A stretch of 64,000 nucleotides of DNA. Origin: Candidatus Merdivicinus faecavium. GTDB lineage: Bacteria; Bacillota; Clostridia; Oscillospirales; Ruminococcaceae. Each line of letters starts with the position of its first letter. Within the stretch, counting starts at the first letter, position 1. Shown here piece after piece: positions 58,268 through 64,000 of this stretch. The position numbers and the translations under genes were made by a program. The stretch is taken from contig DVKD01000015.1 of the NCBI GenBank assembly GCA_018716285.1, forward strand, positions 56,230 through 120,229, in the 5' to 3' direction. Below the pieces are notes generated by a model. That model did not search any database. It was given only the letters and a program-made list of their open reading frames with translations, and had not been told where the DNA came from.

Positions 58268-60097
58268 TCAGTCCGCGCCGGCCCCGTATTCCCGGATGCA
58301 GGCGAGGAATTCTTCCCCGTACCGCTCTGCCTTGACCGCGCCGACGCCGGAAACCCGCAGGAATTCCGCCATCGAGCGCGGCTTTTTGGCCGCCATGTCG
58401 GAGAGGGCGGCGTTGGAGAAGATGATGTAGGCCGGGACCCGGGCCTGCTGGGCGAGCCGCGTCCGCAGCGCCTTGAGGGCGGAGAAGAGCCCCGCGTCCG
58501 GCGATGCGGGGAAGGCTAGGGCGGCCGGAGCAGGCTCCCGCTCCTTTTTGACCCGCAAAAAGACCTGCTTCCCCTCAAAAAGGACCTCCCGGGCGGCCGG
58601 GGTCAGCCGCAGGACATGGTATTTCTTCTCGTCGATGAGGAGAAAGCCCTGCTCCGCGAGCGCGCCGATGCACTCGCGGACAAAGCCGCGCCCCTCCTCC
58701 CGCAGCAGGCCGTAGGTCGGCAGCCTGTCGAGCCCGAGCGAGAAAATCCGCTGATCCTTTGAGCCGGACAGGATCCGGCCGTAGAGGGCGGCGCCGACGC
58801 TGTACCCGAGCAGCCGCTCGGTCCGCACGACGCAGGAGAGGATCTTCTGGGCGGGGACGGTGATGTCCAGCAGCTCGTACTCGGAGCGGCAGTTTCCGCA
58901 GTTCCCGCAGGGGGAGTCCTGCTCCTGCCCGAAATAGCGCAGGATGTACTGCCGCAGGCAGCCGGCCGTTTTGCAGTAGCCGGTCATCCGGTCGAGGCGG
59001 GCGAGGTCGCGGCGGAGAAGCTCCTCCCGCTCCTCCGGGCTGAGGCGGTCGTTTTCCCCGGCGTTCCGGATGAGGAAACGGGCGGTCTGGACGTCCCCGG
59101 CCGAATAGAGGAGGATGCAGGAGGCAGGCTCGCCGTCCCGCCCGGCGCGGCCCGCCTCCTGGTAGTAGCTTTCCAGGTCCTTGGGCATGTTGTAGTGGAT
59201 GACGAAGCTCACGTTCGACTTGTCGATGCCCATGCCGAAGGCGTTGGTCGCGGCCATCACCGGCTTGCGGTCGTAGAGGAAATCCTCCTGGTTTGCCTGC
59301 CGCTCCTCGTCCGGCAGGCCGGCGTGGTAGCGGGCGGCGGGGATGCCGTTCTCGTTTAAGAGGGCGCAGACCTTCTCCACATTGGCCCGGGTGGAGCAGT
59401 AGACGATGCCGCTCTGCCCGCGGCGCGCGCGGACAAGGGAGAGGAGGGCGTCGTTTTTGCGCTTGGGGGCGAGCACCTCAAAAAAGAGGTTCGGGCGGTC
59501 GTAGCCGGTGGTGAGGACCGCCGGGTTCTGCAGCGCGAGCAGCCGGATCATATCCTCCCGCACCTGGGCGGTCGCGGTGGCGGTAAAGGCCCCGACCGCC
59601 GGGCGGCGGGGAAGGCTTGCAAGAAAGGGGGCGATCTGCAGGTAGCTCGGCCGGAAGTCCTGCCCCCACTGGGAGACGCAGTGCGCCTCGTCGACGGCGA
59701 CCAGCTGGATGGGCACCCGCCGGCAGAGGGCGGCAAAGCGGCCGGTTTCCAGCCGTTCGGGCGCGACATAGAGGATGCGCAGCTCCCCGCGCTCCGCCCG
59801 GGCGAACACCTCCTGCACCTGAGCGGGCTCGAGGGCGGAGTGGATGCAGGCCGCGGGGACGCCCGCCTCTTTGAGGGCGCTCACTTGGTCCGCCATCAGC
59901 GAGATGAGGGGGGAGATGACGATTGTCATCCCCTTGCGCAGCAGGGCAGGGACCTGGTAGCAGACCGACTTCCCCGCGCCGGTCGGCATGACGCCCAGCG
60001 CGTCCCGCCCGGCGAGAAGGGCGTCGACGAGCTCCTCCTGCCCGGGGCGGAAGGAGCTGTGGCCGAAATATTGCTGCAAGACGGTGTATTTGTCCAA
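58268..60097 (-). CDS. recQ: ATP-dependent DNA helicase RecQ
   Basis: 609 residues. 3'-5' helicase of recombination repair. N-terminal SF2 motifs: FRPGQEELVDALLAGRDALG, PTGAGKSVCYQVPALL (I), DEAHCVSQWGQDFRPSY (II), FTATATAQVREDM (III), then FGMGIDKSNVSFVIHY (V) and QEAGRAGRDGEPA (VI). Zinc-binding RQC cysteines in YCKTAGCLRQYILRYFG and CGNCGNC; C-terminal HRDC-like domain (FSALKALRTRLAQQARVPAY). Complete. The structured repeat array lies directly upstream. Confidence 0.96.
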   Translation of the reverse strand: MDKYTVLQQYFGHSSFRPGQEELVDALLAGRDALGVMPTGAGKSVCYQVPALLRKGMTIVISPLISLMADQVSALKEAGVPAACIHSALEPAQVQEVFARAERGELRILYVAPERLETGRFAALCRRVPIQLVAVDEAHCVSQWGQDFRPSYLQIAPFLASLPRRPAVGAFTATATAQVREDMIRLLALQNPAVLTTGYDRPNLFFEVLAPKRKNDALLSLVRARRGQSGIVYCSTRANVEKVCALLNENGIPAARYHAGLPDEERQANQEDFLYDRKPVMAATNAFGMGIDKSNVSFVIHYNMPKDLESYYQEAGRAGRDGEPASCILLYSAGDVQTARFLIRNAGENDRLSPEEREELLRRDLARLDRMTGYCKTAGCLRQYILRYFGQEQDSPCGNCGNCRSEYELLDITVPAQKILSCVVRTERLLGYSVGAALYGRILSGSKDQRIFSLGLDRLPTYGLLREEGRGFVRECIGALAEQGFLLIDEKKYHVLRLTPAAREVLFEGKQVFLRVKKEREPAPAALAFPASPDAGLFSALKALRTRLAQQARVPAYIIFSNAALSDMAAKKPRSMAEFLRVSGVGAVKAERYGEEFLACIREYGAGAD

Positions 60098-60141
60098 GGT
60101 GGCAGCCTCCGTTTCCGGCGGGATCTTCCCTTCCGGTTTTC

Positions 60142-60711
60142 ATGTTCTCAAAGGGAATCCGGAAGGATTCCGAGGGGGCGTTTGCCCCCGCGCTTTCGCC
60201 AGAAAGCCTTTGCGGTTATTATTCTGCGGGCGGAAATCCGGCAGGATTTTCAGGCGCGCGCAGCCGCCTGTGTTTTGCGTGAGCAAAACCGGACGCAGAA
60301 CAATGTTCTCAAAGGGAATCCGAAAGGATTCCGAGGGGGCATTTGCCCCCTGCGCTTTCGCAGAAAGCCTTTGCGGTTATTATTCTGCGGGCGGAAATCC
60401 GGCAGGATTTTCAGGCGCGCGCAGCCGCCTGTGTTTTGCGTGAGCAAAACCGGACGCAGAACAATGTTCTCAAAGGGAATCCGGAAGGATTCCGAGGGGG
60501 CGTTTGCCCCCGCGCTTTCGCCAGAAAGCCTTTGCGGTTATTATACCATGGCCGCAAATCCGCAGGATTTGAAGGCGGGCTTGCCCGCCGCAGTTTTGCG
60601 TCAGCAAAACCGGGCATGATACAATGTTCTCAAAGGGAATCCGGAAGGATTCCGAGGGGGCGTTTGCCCCCGCGCTTTCGCCAGAAAGCCTTTGCGGTTA
60701 TTATACCAGAT
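60142..60711 (+). repeat. Tandem 160-bp multi-hairpin repeat array, locus 2 (3.5 units)
   Basis: Units begin at ATGTTCTCAAAG at 60142, 60303, 60464 and 60624 (periods 161, 161, 160). Each unit has module B (GGAATCC-ggaa-GGATTCC, GGGGGC-gttt-GCCCCC, GCTTTC-gcca-GAAAGC, flanked by CAAAG/CTTTG) then module A (AAATCC/GGATTT, a GC stem, GTTTTGC-gtga-GCAAAAC, flanked by a closing stem). In two A modules the closing stem is TTCTGCG/CGCAGAA, in the third it is CATG/CATG. Hairpin loops on the plus strand are often GNRA-type (GGAA, GAAA, GTGA). No gene; the ORFs in the track here are repeat translations. Confidence 0.9.
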
Positions 60712-60714
60712 TTT

Positions 60715-60755
60715 TGAGAAAAAGGGAAGAGCCCCGCCCGGAGGGACGGAGCTCT
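60715..60755 (-). terminator. Probable terminator after anti-sigma gene
   Basis: AGAGCCCCG / CGGAGCTCT with one mismatch, followed on the minus strand by CTTCCCTTTTT. It separates the anti-sigma gene from the repeat array. Confidence 0.55.
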
Positions 60756-60767
60756 CGCCCGGCTGCC

Positions 60768-61502
60768 TTACGAAAGGGAAGCTTCTTCCGCGACCCGGAT
60801 CGCCTCCTCACGGGAGAGGTCTCCGATGAGGTAGTACTGACAGCGGCCGTCGTGCCAGAGCAGGATGGTGGAGCCCTCCTCCGCGATGCAGACCGCCTCC
60901 TGCCCGTCCTTCAGGGTGAGGCGCTCGGCCGCCGCGTCCTCGATGCCGGCGTAGCTCACGAAGATGGAATCCGGCTGGGTCACCGCGAGGGAAAAGGTGC
61001 GTTCGCCGTTTCGGAAGCAGTAGGTGCGCGCGGCGTCTGCTTCCTCCCCGGTGCCCTCCGCGCCGAACAGGTGGGAGAAGGCGGCGGGCCCCGTCTCATC
61101 CGGCGCAAACCCGTCCGGCAGCCAGCCGAATTCCACCTCCCCGACCGGCTGGGAGTTGAGACGGAAGGGGTAGTAGATCATGATGCTGCCGGCGCCGTCC
61201 TCCGCTGTAAACAGGCTGAGGTTCCACTGGGCAAGCGACTCGACCGCCCCGGCCTGGAGGGCGGTAAAGCCGGCGGCTGAGAGGGCGAAGAGCACCCAGA
61301 CAGCCGCGCGGGAGAGCCCCCGCCGGAGCGCGGCGGCGCGGCGGGTGCGGAGCAGACGGCGTTCAAGCTGCGGGGGGAGCGGTTCGGCGGGCGTTTCCCC
61401 GGCGATCTCCCGGGTGAGCTCGGCTGCCTCCGCGCGGTCGAGCTCGGCAAAAAAGCGGGAAAGCTCCCGGCTTTCCGGGTCGGGGGCATGGCGCTTGTTC
61501 AT
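60768..61502 (-). CDS. Anti-sigma-factor-like protein with DUF4367-like extracytoplasmic domain
   Basis: 244 residues. N-terminal cytosolic part (ESRELSRFFAELDRAEAAEL), a basic stretch, one transmembrane segment near 78-95 (AVWVLFALSAAGFTALQAG), and a C-terminal domain with VEFGWLPDGFAPDE, GIEDAAAERLTLKDGQEAVC and LLWHDGRCQYYLIGDLSREE, the pattern of DUF4367. Its ATG overlaps the sigma stop (ATGA). Since the sigma partner is disrupted (see next entry) its expression and role are uncertain. Confidence 0.78.
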   Translation of the reverse strand: MNKRHAPDPESRELSRFFAELDRAEAAELTREIAGETPAEPLPPQLERRLLRTRRAAALRRGLSRAAVWVLFALSAAGFTALQAGAVESLAQWNLSLFTAEDGAGSIMIYYPFRLNSQPVGEVEFGWLPDGFAPDETGPAAFSHLFGAEGTGEEADAARTYCFRNGERTFSLAVTQPDSIFVSYAGIEDAAAERLTLKDGQEAVCIAEEGSTILLWHDGRCQYYLIGDLSREEAIRVAEEASLS

Positions 61503-62509
61503 TCGGTTCCCTCCTCGTTCATCAAACGGATGGCGCGCTTTTTGGCGCGGCTGATGTAGGTGCGCAGGCTGGCGGTCCGGATGCCGAGCAGGGCGGCCAG
61601 CTCCTCCGGGGTGCGGTCCTCCCGGTAGAGGTAGTGGAGGATGATCCGGTCGGTTTCGGAGAGCTTGTGGAGGTTTTTCCGCAGCCGCTCGAAGCGCTCC
61701 CGCCGCTCCACTTCCTCCTCCACCGGGGAGAGCGGGACGTCCTCCCCGGCGACCTCGTCCGGCTCCAGATCGGAGAGGGGCAGCAGCCGCCTGCGCCGGT
61801 AGTCGACGACGACGCTGCGCATCACCGAGAGGACATAAATATCATTTGCAAAGAAGCTGGGAAAACGGACACTCTTCACGAGTTGCTCGCGCTCTTCTTT
61901 AGAAGGAGTGTGCAGCATAATATTTTTCACATTAGGATTATCGAGATAGAACCATGCGGGAATATCATTGACCTTATTGGCAACGATTACCACAAGATTC
62001 TTAAGGATTCCGCTTGGTGTCCGAACATCCTTTGCGTCCATGGAAACCTGAAGCAGGACAGTATAGCTGTCAATTTCAGACTGTTCCATATTTGTGGGAG
62101 ATGTGATGTATCTCGAAGCAAAATTCATAACAACGACAGTTGCTCTTGTGTTCTGCGTAATTGCAGTTCGGATAATGGATGCAGCAGTTCCATTACGTCC
62201 TTTGAAATCGGCATGTATATGCTGTTCAGATACCGTAGCATTCACCAGATCGGCAAATGACTGTAGGTACCCTTCTTCACAAGTGTTATAGAATCCGCGA
62301 ATGCCATCAAAAAACACAATGTCTTGATAACCGGCGTCTTTGAAGTAGTAATGAAGATATTGCTCCAATCTCAAGACGCTCCCCTTGGGCACACCTCCAT
62401 CAAGGGGATATTGATAACTGTCCAGCACATTGCCTTCCAGAATGATTATGGGCTTGATCTTATTGAAAATATCAAGCTCACGATGCCATTTCGGCAAATA
62501 ATCGCTCAT
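61499..62509 (-). CDS. Chimeric ORF: N-terminal part of an ATPase-like protein fused to the C-terminal part of a sigma-70 family sigma factor
   Basis: 336 residues from two sources. Residues ~1-222 (DYLPKWHRELDIFNKIKPII through SKEEREQLVKSVRFPSFFA) are AT-rich in DNA and look like the front, degenerate half of a large clostridial ATPase (VVIVANKVNDIPAWFYLDNP); no Walker A is present. Residues ~223-336 are GC-rich and are the end of region 2 (YVLSVMRSVVVDYRRRR) and region 4 (LSETDRIILHYLYREDRTPE, IRTASLRTYISRAKKRAIRL) of a sigma factor. The frame is open across the junction. Both genes are therefore truncated; the product may be made but is unlikely to work as either. Assembly error is the alternative. 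Confidence 0.75.
   Translation of the reverse strand: MSDYLPKWHRELDIFNKIKPIIILEGNVLDSYQYPLDGGVPKGSVLRLEQYLHYYFKDAGYQDIVFFDGIRGFYNTCEEGYLQSFADLVNATVSEQHIHADFKGRNGTAASIIRTAITQNTRATVVVMNFASRYITSPTNMEQSEIDSYTVLLQVSMDAKDVRTPSGILKNLVVIVANKVNDIPAWFYLDNPNVKNIMLHTPSKEEREQLVKSVRFPSFFANDIYVLSVMRSVVVDYRRRRLLPLSDLEPDEVAGEDVPLSPVEEEVERRERFERLRKNLHKLSETDRIILHYLYREDRTPEELAALLGIRTASLRTYISRAKKRAIRLMNEEGTE
61825..61860. other. Composition junction: chromosomal sigma gene / AT-rich island
   Basis: Base composition changes sharply here, from codons such as GTCCTCTCGGTG to AAT GAT ATT TAT. Protein homology changes at the same point. This marks an insertion boundary, a deletion join or a misassembly. Confidence 0.7.
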
Positions 62510-63111
62510 CTATTTTCCAATCCTTTCCCTCTGAGTAGAGTATCTACTTGGTCTTCATATCCTGGCCGGTGAATACCCACGGATATAACACCGTCAAGTG
62601 CGGTGAAATTTTGAATTTCATTTTGTGCAGTTGCAAGGTAACTATAATATTTATCTGCAAGCTGATCATTAAGGATGATAATTCTCTGGTTATCAGAGCC
62701 GCGGAGAATAACGCCGCTGTTGCGCTCTTGAATATATTTGCCATCAATTAACACGCCGATCTGCGATACAATTTCCGGATATTTGAGAAGGATTTCATCG
62801 TAATCGCAACCAGTGTAAACCAGAATATCATTAGAGAGTTTCGTCAATTCCGGAAGCAGCTGCTGCAAAGCAGCGGCCTGCGCAAAGGGATCACCACCGG
62901 TCAGCGTAAACCCATCAACTGGTTGGTGATTGCAGATGTGTTCAATTAGCCTCATTAGTGTATCCAATGTAGTTTTGTAACGTTCTTGAGGTTCCCACAG
63001 TTCCGGGTTGCTGCAGCCAGGGCAATGGTGGTTACACCCATTGAACCAAATACCTATCCGGTTACCCGGTCCCAGCACATTAACAGGATAGAGAATCCTT
63101 GCTATATACAT
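62506..63111 (-). CDS. Radical SAM protein, anaerobic ribonucleotide reductase activase (NrdG)-like
   Basis: 201 residues. CxxxCxxC cluster motif in GIWFNGCNHHCPGCSNPELW, and GFTLTGGDPFAQAAALQQLL (the GGE-like SAM motif as GGD). Similar in size and motif to NrdG, but no nrdD is adjacent; instead it overlaps the ATPase-like gene by ATGA and the FHA gene by ten bases. Such activase-like proteins also serve other systems, so the target is unknown. AT-rich island codon use. Confidence 0.82.
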   Translation of the reverse strand: MYIARILYPVNVLGPGNRIGIWFNGCNHHCPGCSNPELWEPQERYKTTLDTLMRLIEHICNHQPVDGFTLTGGDPFAQAAALQQLLPELTKLSNDILVYTGCDYDEILLKYPEIVSQIGVLIDGKYIQERNSGVILRGSDNQRIIILNDQLADKYYSYLATAQNEIQNFTALDGVISVGIHRPGYEDQVDTLLRGKGLENR

Positions 63112-63473
63112 GATCCAATCCTCACTTGGAAATAAGCAGCTTCAGGCTGACGAGATCCATTTTGTTCATTGCCTCCCAAACCAACCTCATCGCCGTCTTT
63201 CAACTCTACCGAGGTATCTCCGGAAATCATCGTATTGTTCACAAAGGTGTAATTTGTGGCGTTACAATTTTTGATTGTCAGAACAGCTGCAGCAATGTCT
63301 AAATTAAGTTCGGCATGTTTTCTGCTAACATAGGTTTTAGTAGAAAGGTACTCGCGCATTTCATTTTCTCTGCCAATAATGGTAGAGCCTTCTTTTATTT
63401 CGTAACCTCTCCGTCTTTTTTCTTTGCCAAGGAATAATGAAAAGATGGACATACCTAACCGAAAAATGGACAT
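63102..63473 (-). CDS. FHA-domain protein
   Basis: 123 residues. The phosphothreonine-binding forkhead-associated fold is seen in EGSTIIGRENEMREYL, TYVSRKHAEL (the conserved SxxH) and NATNYTFVNNTMI with ELKDGDEVGLGG. The N-terminus (SIFRLGMSIFSLFLGKEKRR) may be trimmed: an alternative start is 63452, and two near-identical ATGTCCAT-TTTC stretches occur here. Being in one overlapping unit with the radical SAM and ATPase-like genes suggests a phosphorylation-controlled complex; no kinase is in the window. Confidence 0.8.
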   Translation of the reverse strand: MSIFRLGMSIFSLFLGKEKRRRGYEIKEGSTIIGRENEMREYLSTKTYVSRKHAELNLDIAAAVLTIKNCNATNYTFVNNTMISGDTSVELKDGDEVGLGGNEQNGSRQPEAAYFQVRIGSCI

Positions 63474-63514
63474 ACTTCCGACCTTTCGTGAAAAGGTATT
63501 GAGATATAAATCGC

Positions 63515-63559
63515 AACAGGCTCCGCAGTGACCATTCCGAAGTCGCTGCAGAGCCTGTT
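63515..63559. repeat. Inverted repeat between FHA and recombinase genes
   Basis: AACAGGCTC-c-GCAG and CTGC-a-GAGCCTGTT, 14-base arms with one mismatch, 17-base loop, no T-tract. Could be an RNA hairpin or part of a recombination site. The 185-base gap 63474-63658 holds no gene. Confidence 0.5.
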
Positions 63560-63605
63560 ATCGTTAAAATGTACGGAAAAACCCTTGTAAATAGGGGCTT
63601 TTGCA

Positions 63606-63660
63606 AAAAGAAACTGGACACCTACTTCGATACACATTGTATCAAAATTGGTGTCCAGTT
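63606..63660 (-). terminator. Intrinsic terminator after recombinase gene
   Basis: AACTGGACACC...GGTGTCCAGTT with inner GATACA/TGTATC, followed on the minus strand by TTTCTTTTT; it begins at the recombinase stop codon. Confidence 0.75.
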
Positions 63661-64000
63661 ATGGTGCCGGTGAGCATTCCAAATCCGAACCAGAAGCATC
63701 CCTTTTAGAGGCTTCCTGTATCTCGCTGAAAGTGATTTTCTTCGTTCCGTCCTTATAGTTGAAGGTGATCAGCATTTTATCATCGTAAAGATAAATCGCA
63801 TTGATAAAGGTGTCTATCAGCATTTTCCGGTGGCTCTGCTTGGTGACATCCAACTTGCGGAAACGGTGGAGCCAGAAGGTCATAAATTCGGCGCTGATCT
63901 TGGGAGGTTTGGACAACTGCTCATTGGCAAGACGGGTTTCCAATTCTTCTTTTGCCGCCTCCAATTCTTCAAGGCTCTCTTTCGTGGATTTGGTCAAAAC
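63659..64000 (-). CDS. Large serine recombinase, C-terminal part only (continues beyond window)
   Basis: At least 113 residues, frame open to the window edge. The coiled-coil stretch SLEELEAAKEELETRLANEQ, then PPKISAEFMTFWLHRFRKLD, HRKMLIDTFINAIYLYDDKM, LITFNYKDGTKKITF and the final SGSDLECSPAP are characteristic of the C-terminal end of large serine recombinases of clostridial integrative elements. These enzymes integrate and excise elements at att sites. The catalytic N-terminus lies outside, so completeness cannot be judged. Confidence 0.87.
   Translation of the reverse strand, partial: VLTKSTKESLEELEAAKEELETRLANEQLSKPPKISAEFMTFWLHRFRKLDVTKQSHRKMLIDTFINAIYLYDDKMLITFNYKDGTKKITFSEIQEASKRDASGSDLECSPAP

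Larger units (their letters stand above)
61842..64000. mobile_element. AT-richer island, probably part of an integrated mobile element (right end outside window)
   Basis: Lower GC than the rest of the window, disrupted host gene at its left edge, and a large serine recombinase C-terminus at the window end. Contains the truncated ATPase, a radical SAM activase-like gene, an FHA gene and inverted repeats. Element type cannot be assigned from this piece. Confidence 0.6.

Noticed and set aside
60142-60711. CRISPR array
   Set aside because: The periodic repeat is 160 bases with conserved sequence throughout; there are no short direct repeats with unique spacers and no cas genes.
60624-61280. Track ORF of 218 residues beginning FSKGIRKDSEGAFAPALS
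   Set aside because: It starts inside the repeat and runs antisense to the anti-sigma gene. The same peptide appears in each repeat copy simply because the DNA is repeated.
62506-63111. nrdG by name
   Set aside because: Motifs fit, but nrdD is absent and the neighbours are an ATPase-like and an FHA gene, so the gene symbol is not justified.
63430-63480. Insertion-sequence end suggested by two ATGTCCAT-TTTC stretches
   Set aside because: Only a short imperfect direct repeat; no transposase or terminal inverted repeats nearby. It may just be alternative start regions of the FHA gene.

Overview
The window looks like a chromosome segment from an anaerobic, GC-rich Clostridia, most likely Oscillospiraceae/Ruminococcaceae (inference; genus not determinable by eye). 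Support: strong AGGAGG-type ribosome sites with several TTG/GTG starts, TTGACA-17-TATAAT promoters, a mreB-mreC-mreD-mrdA-minD-mgsA run, a zapA-U32-dut-DUF4321-maf run, rubrerythrin plus a Fur-family regulator, BlaI/BlaR1, VanZ and methylglyoxal synthase. No tRNA, rRNA or CRISPR array was recognised. Most of the window is GC-rich; from about 61.84 kb to the end it is clearly AT-richer and of mobile origin.

Layout. 0-2.6 kb: 3' end of an oligopeptide ABC transporter operon (oppD-like, an oppF-like ATPase with a large coiled-coil insertion, a small membrane protein). 2.7-5.2 kb: ECF sigma/anti-sigma pair divergent from a degenerate LCP-like protein. 5.2-15.4 kb: methyltransferases, a MATE exporter, an alkyltransferase-like protein, an XRE membrane regulator, an HdeD-like protein, a YhcC-like radical SAM protein, a two-component system and an MBL-fold hydrolase. 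16-26 kb (minus): a decayed HisRS paralogue plus aspS, mgsA, minD, mrdA, mreDCB, maf. 26-31 kb (minus): DUF4321, dut, U32 protein, zapA, then VanZ, a polysaccharide deacetylase and an XRE regulator. 31.4-33.6 kb: structured repeats, an internally duplicated P-loop ATPase and a DtxR/MntR-like repressor with its own operator. 33.8-38.3 kb: glgP-malQ-nitroreductase. 38.4-43.4 kb: two unusual ABC exporters with a DUF1854 protein. 43.8-46.2 kb: polar amino-acid ABC transporter whose binding protein is circularly permuted. 46.3-49.5 kb: a folded DNA element, an ABC exporter and a UroD-family protein. 49.6-54.3 kb: BlaI plus a 1430-residue BlaR1-like protein. 54.4-60.1 kb: rubrerythrin-Fur, AraC regulator divergent from a second UroD-family protein, flavodoxin-like protein, RecQ. 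60.1-60.7 kb: tandem 160-bp multi-hairpin repeats. 60.8-64 kb: anti-sigma gene, then a sigma factor whose 5' part is replaced by an AT-richer island (truncated ATPase, NrdG-like radical SAM protein, FHA protein, end of a large serine recombinase).

How genes work together: the mre/mrdA/minD block and zapA serve cell shape and division; glgP and malQ break down glycogen/maltodextrin; SBP-permease-ATPase form one importer; BlaI/BlaR1, the two sigma/anti-sigma pairs and the VanR/VanS-like pair are envelope-sensing circuits. The strongest candidates for something undescribed are the multi-hairpin repeat family with compensatory changes, the circularly permuted binding protein, the decayed HisRS paralogue beside aspS, the DUF1854 exporter trio, and the FHA/radical SAM/ATPase island with its chimeric sigma junction.
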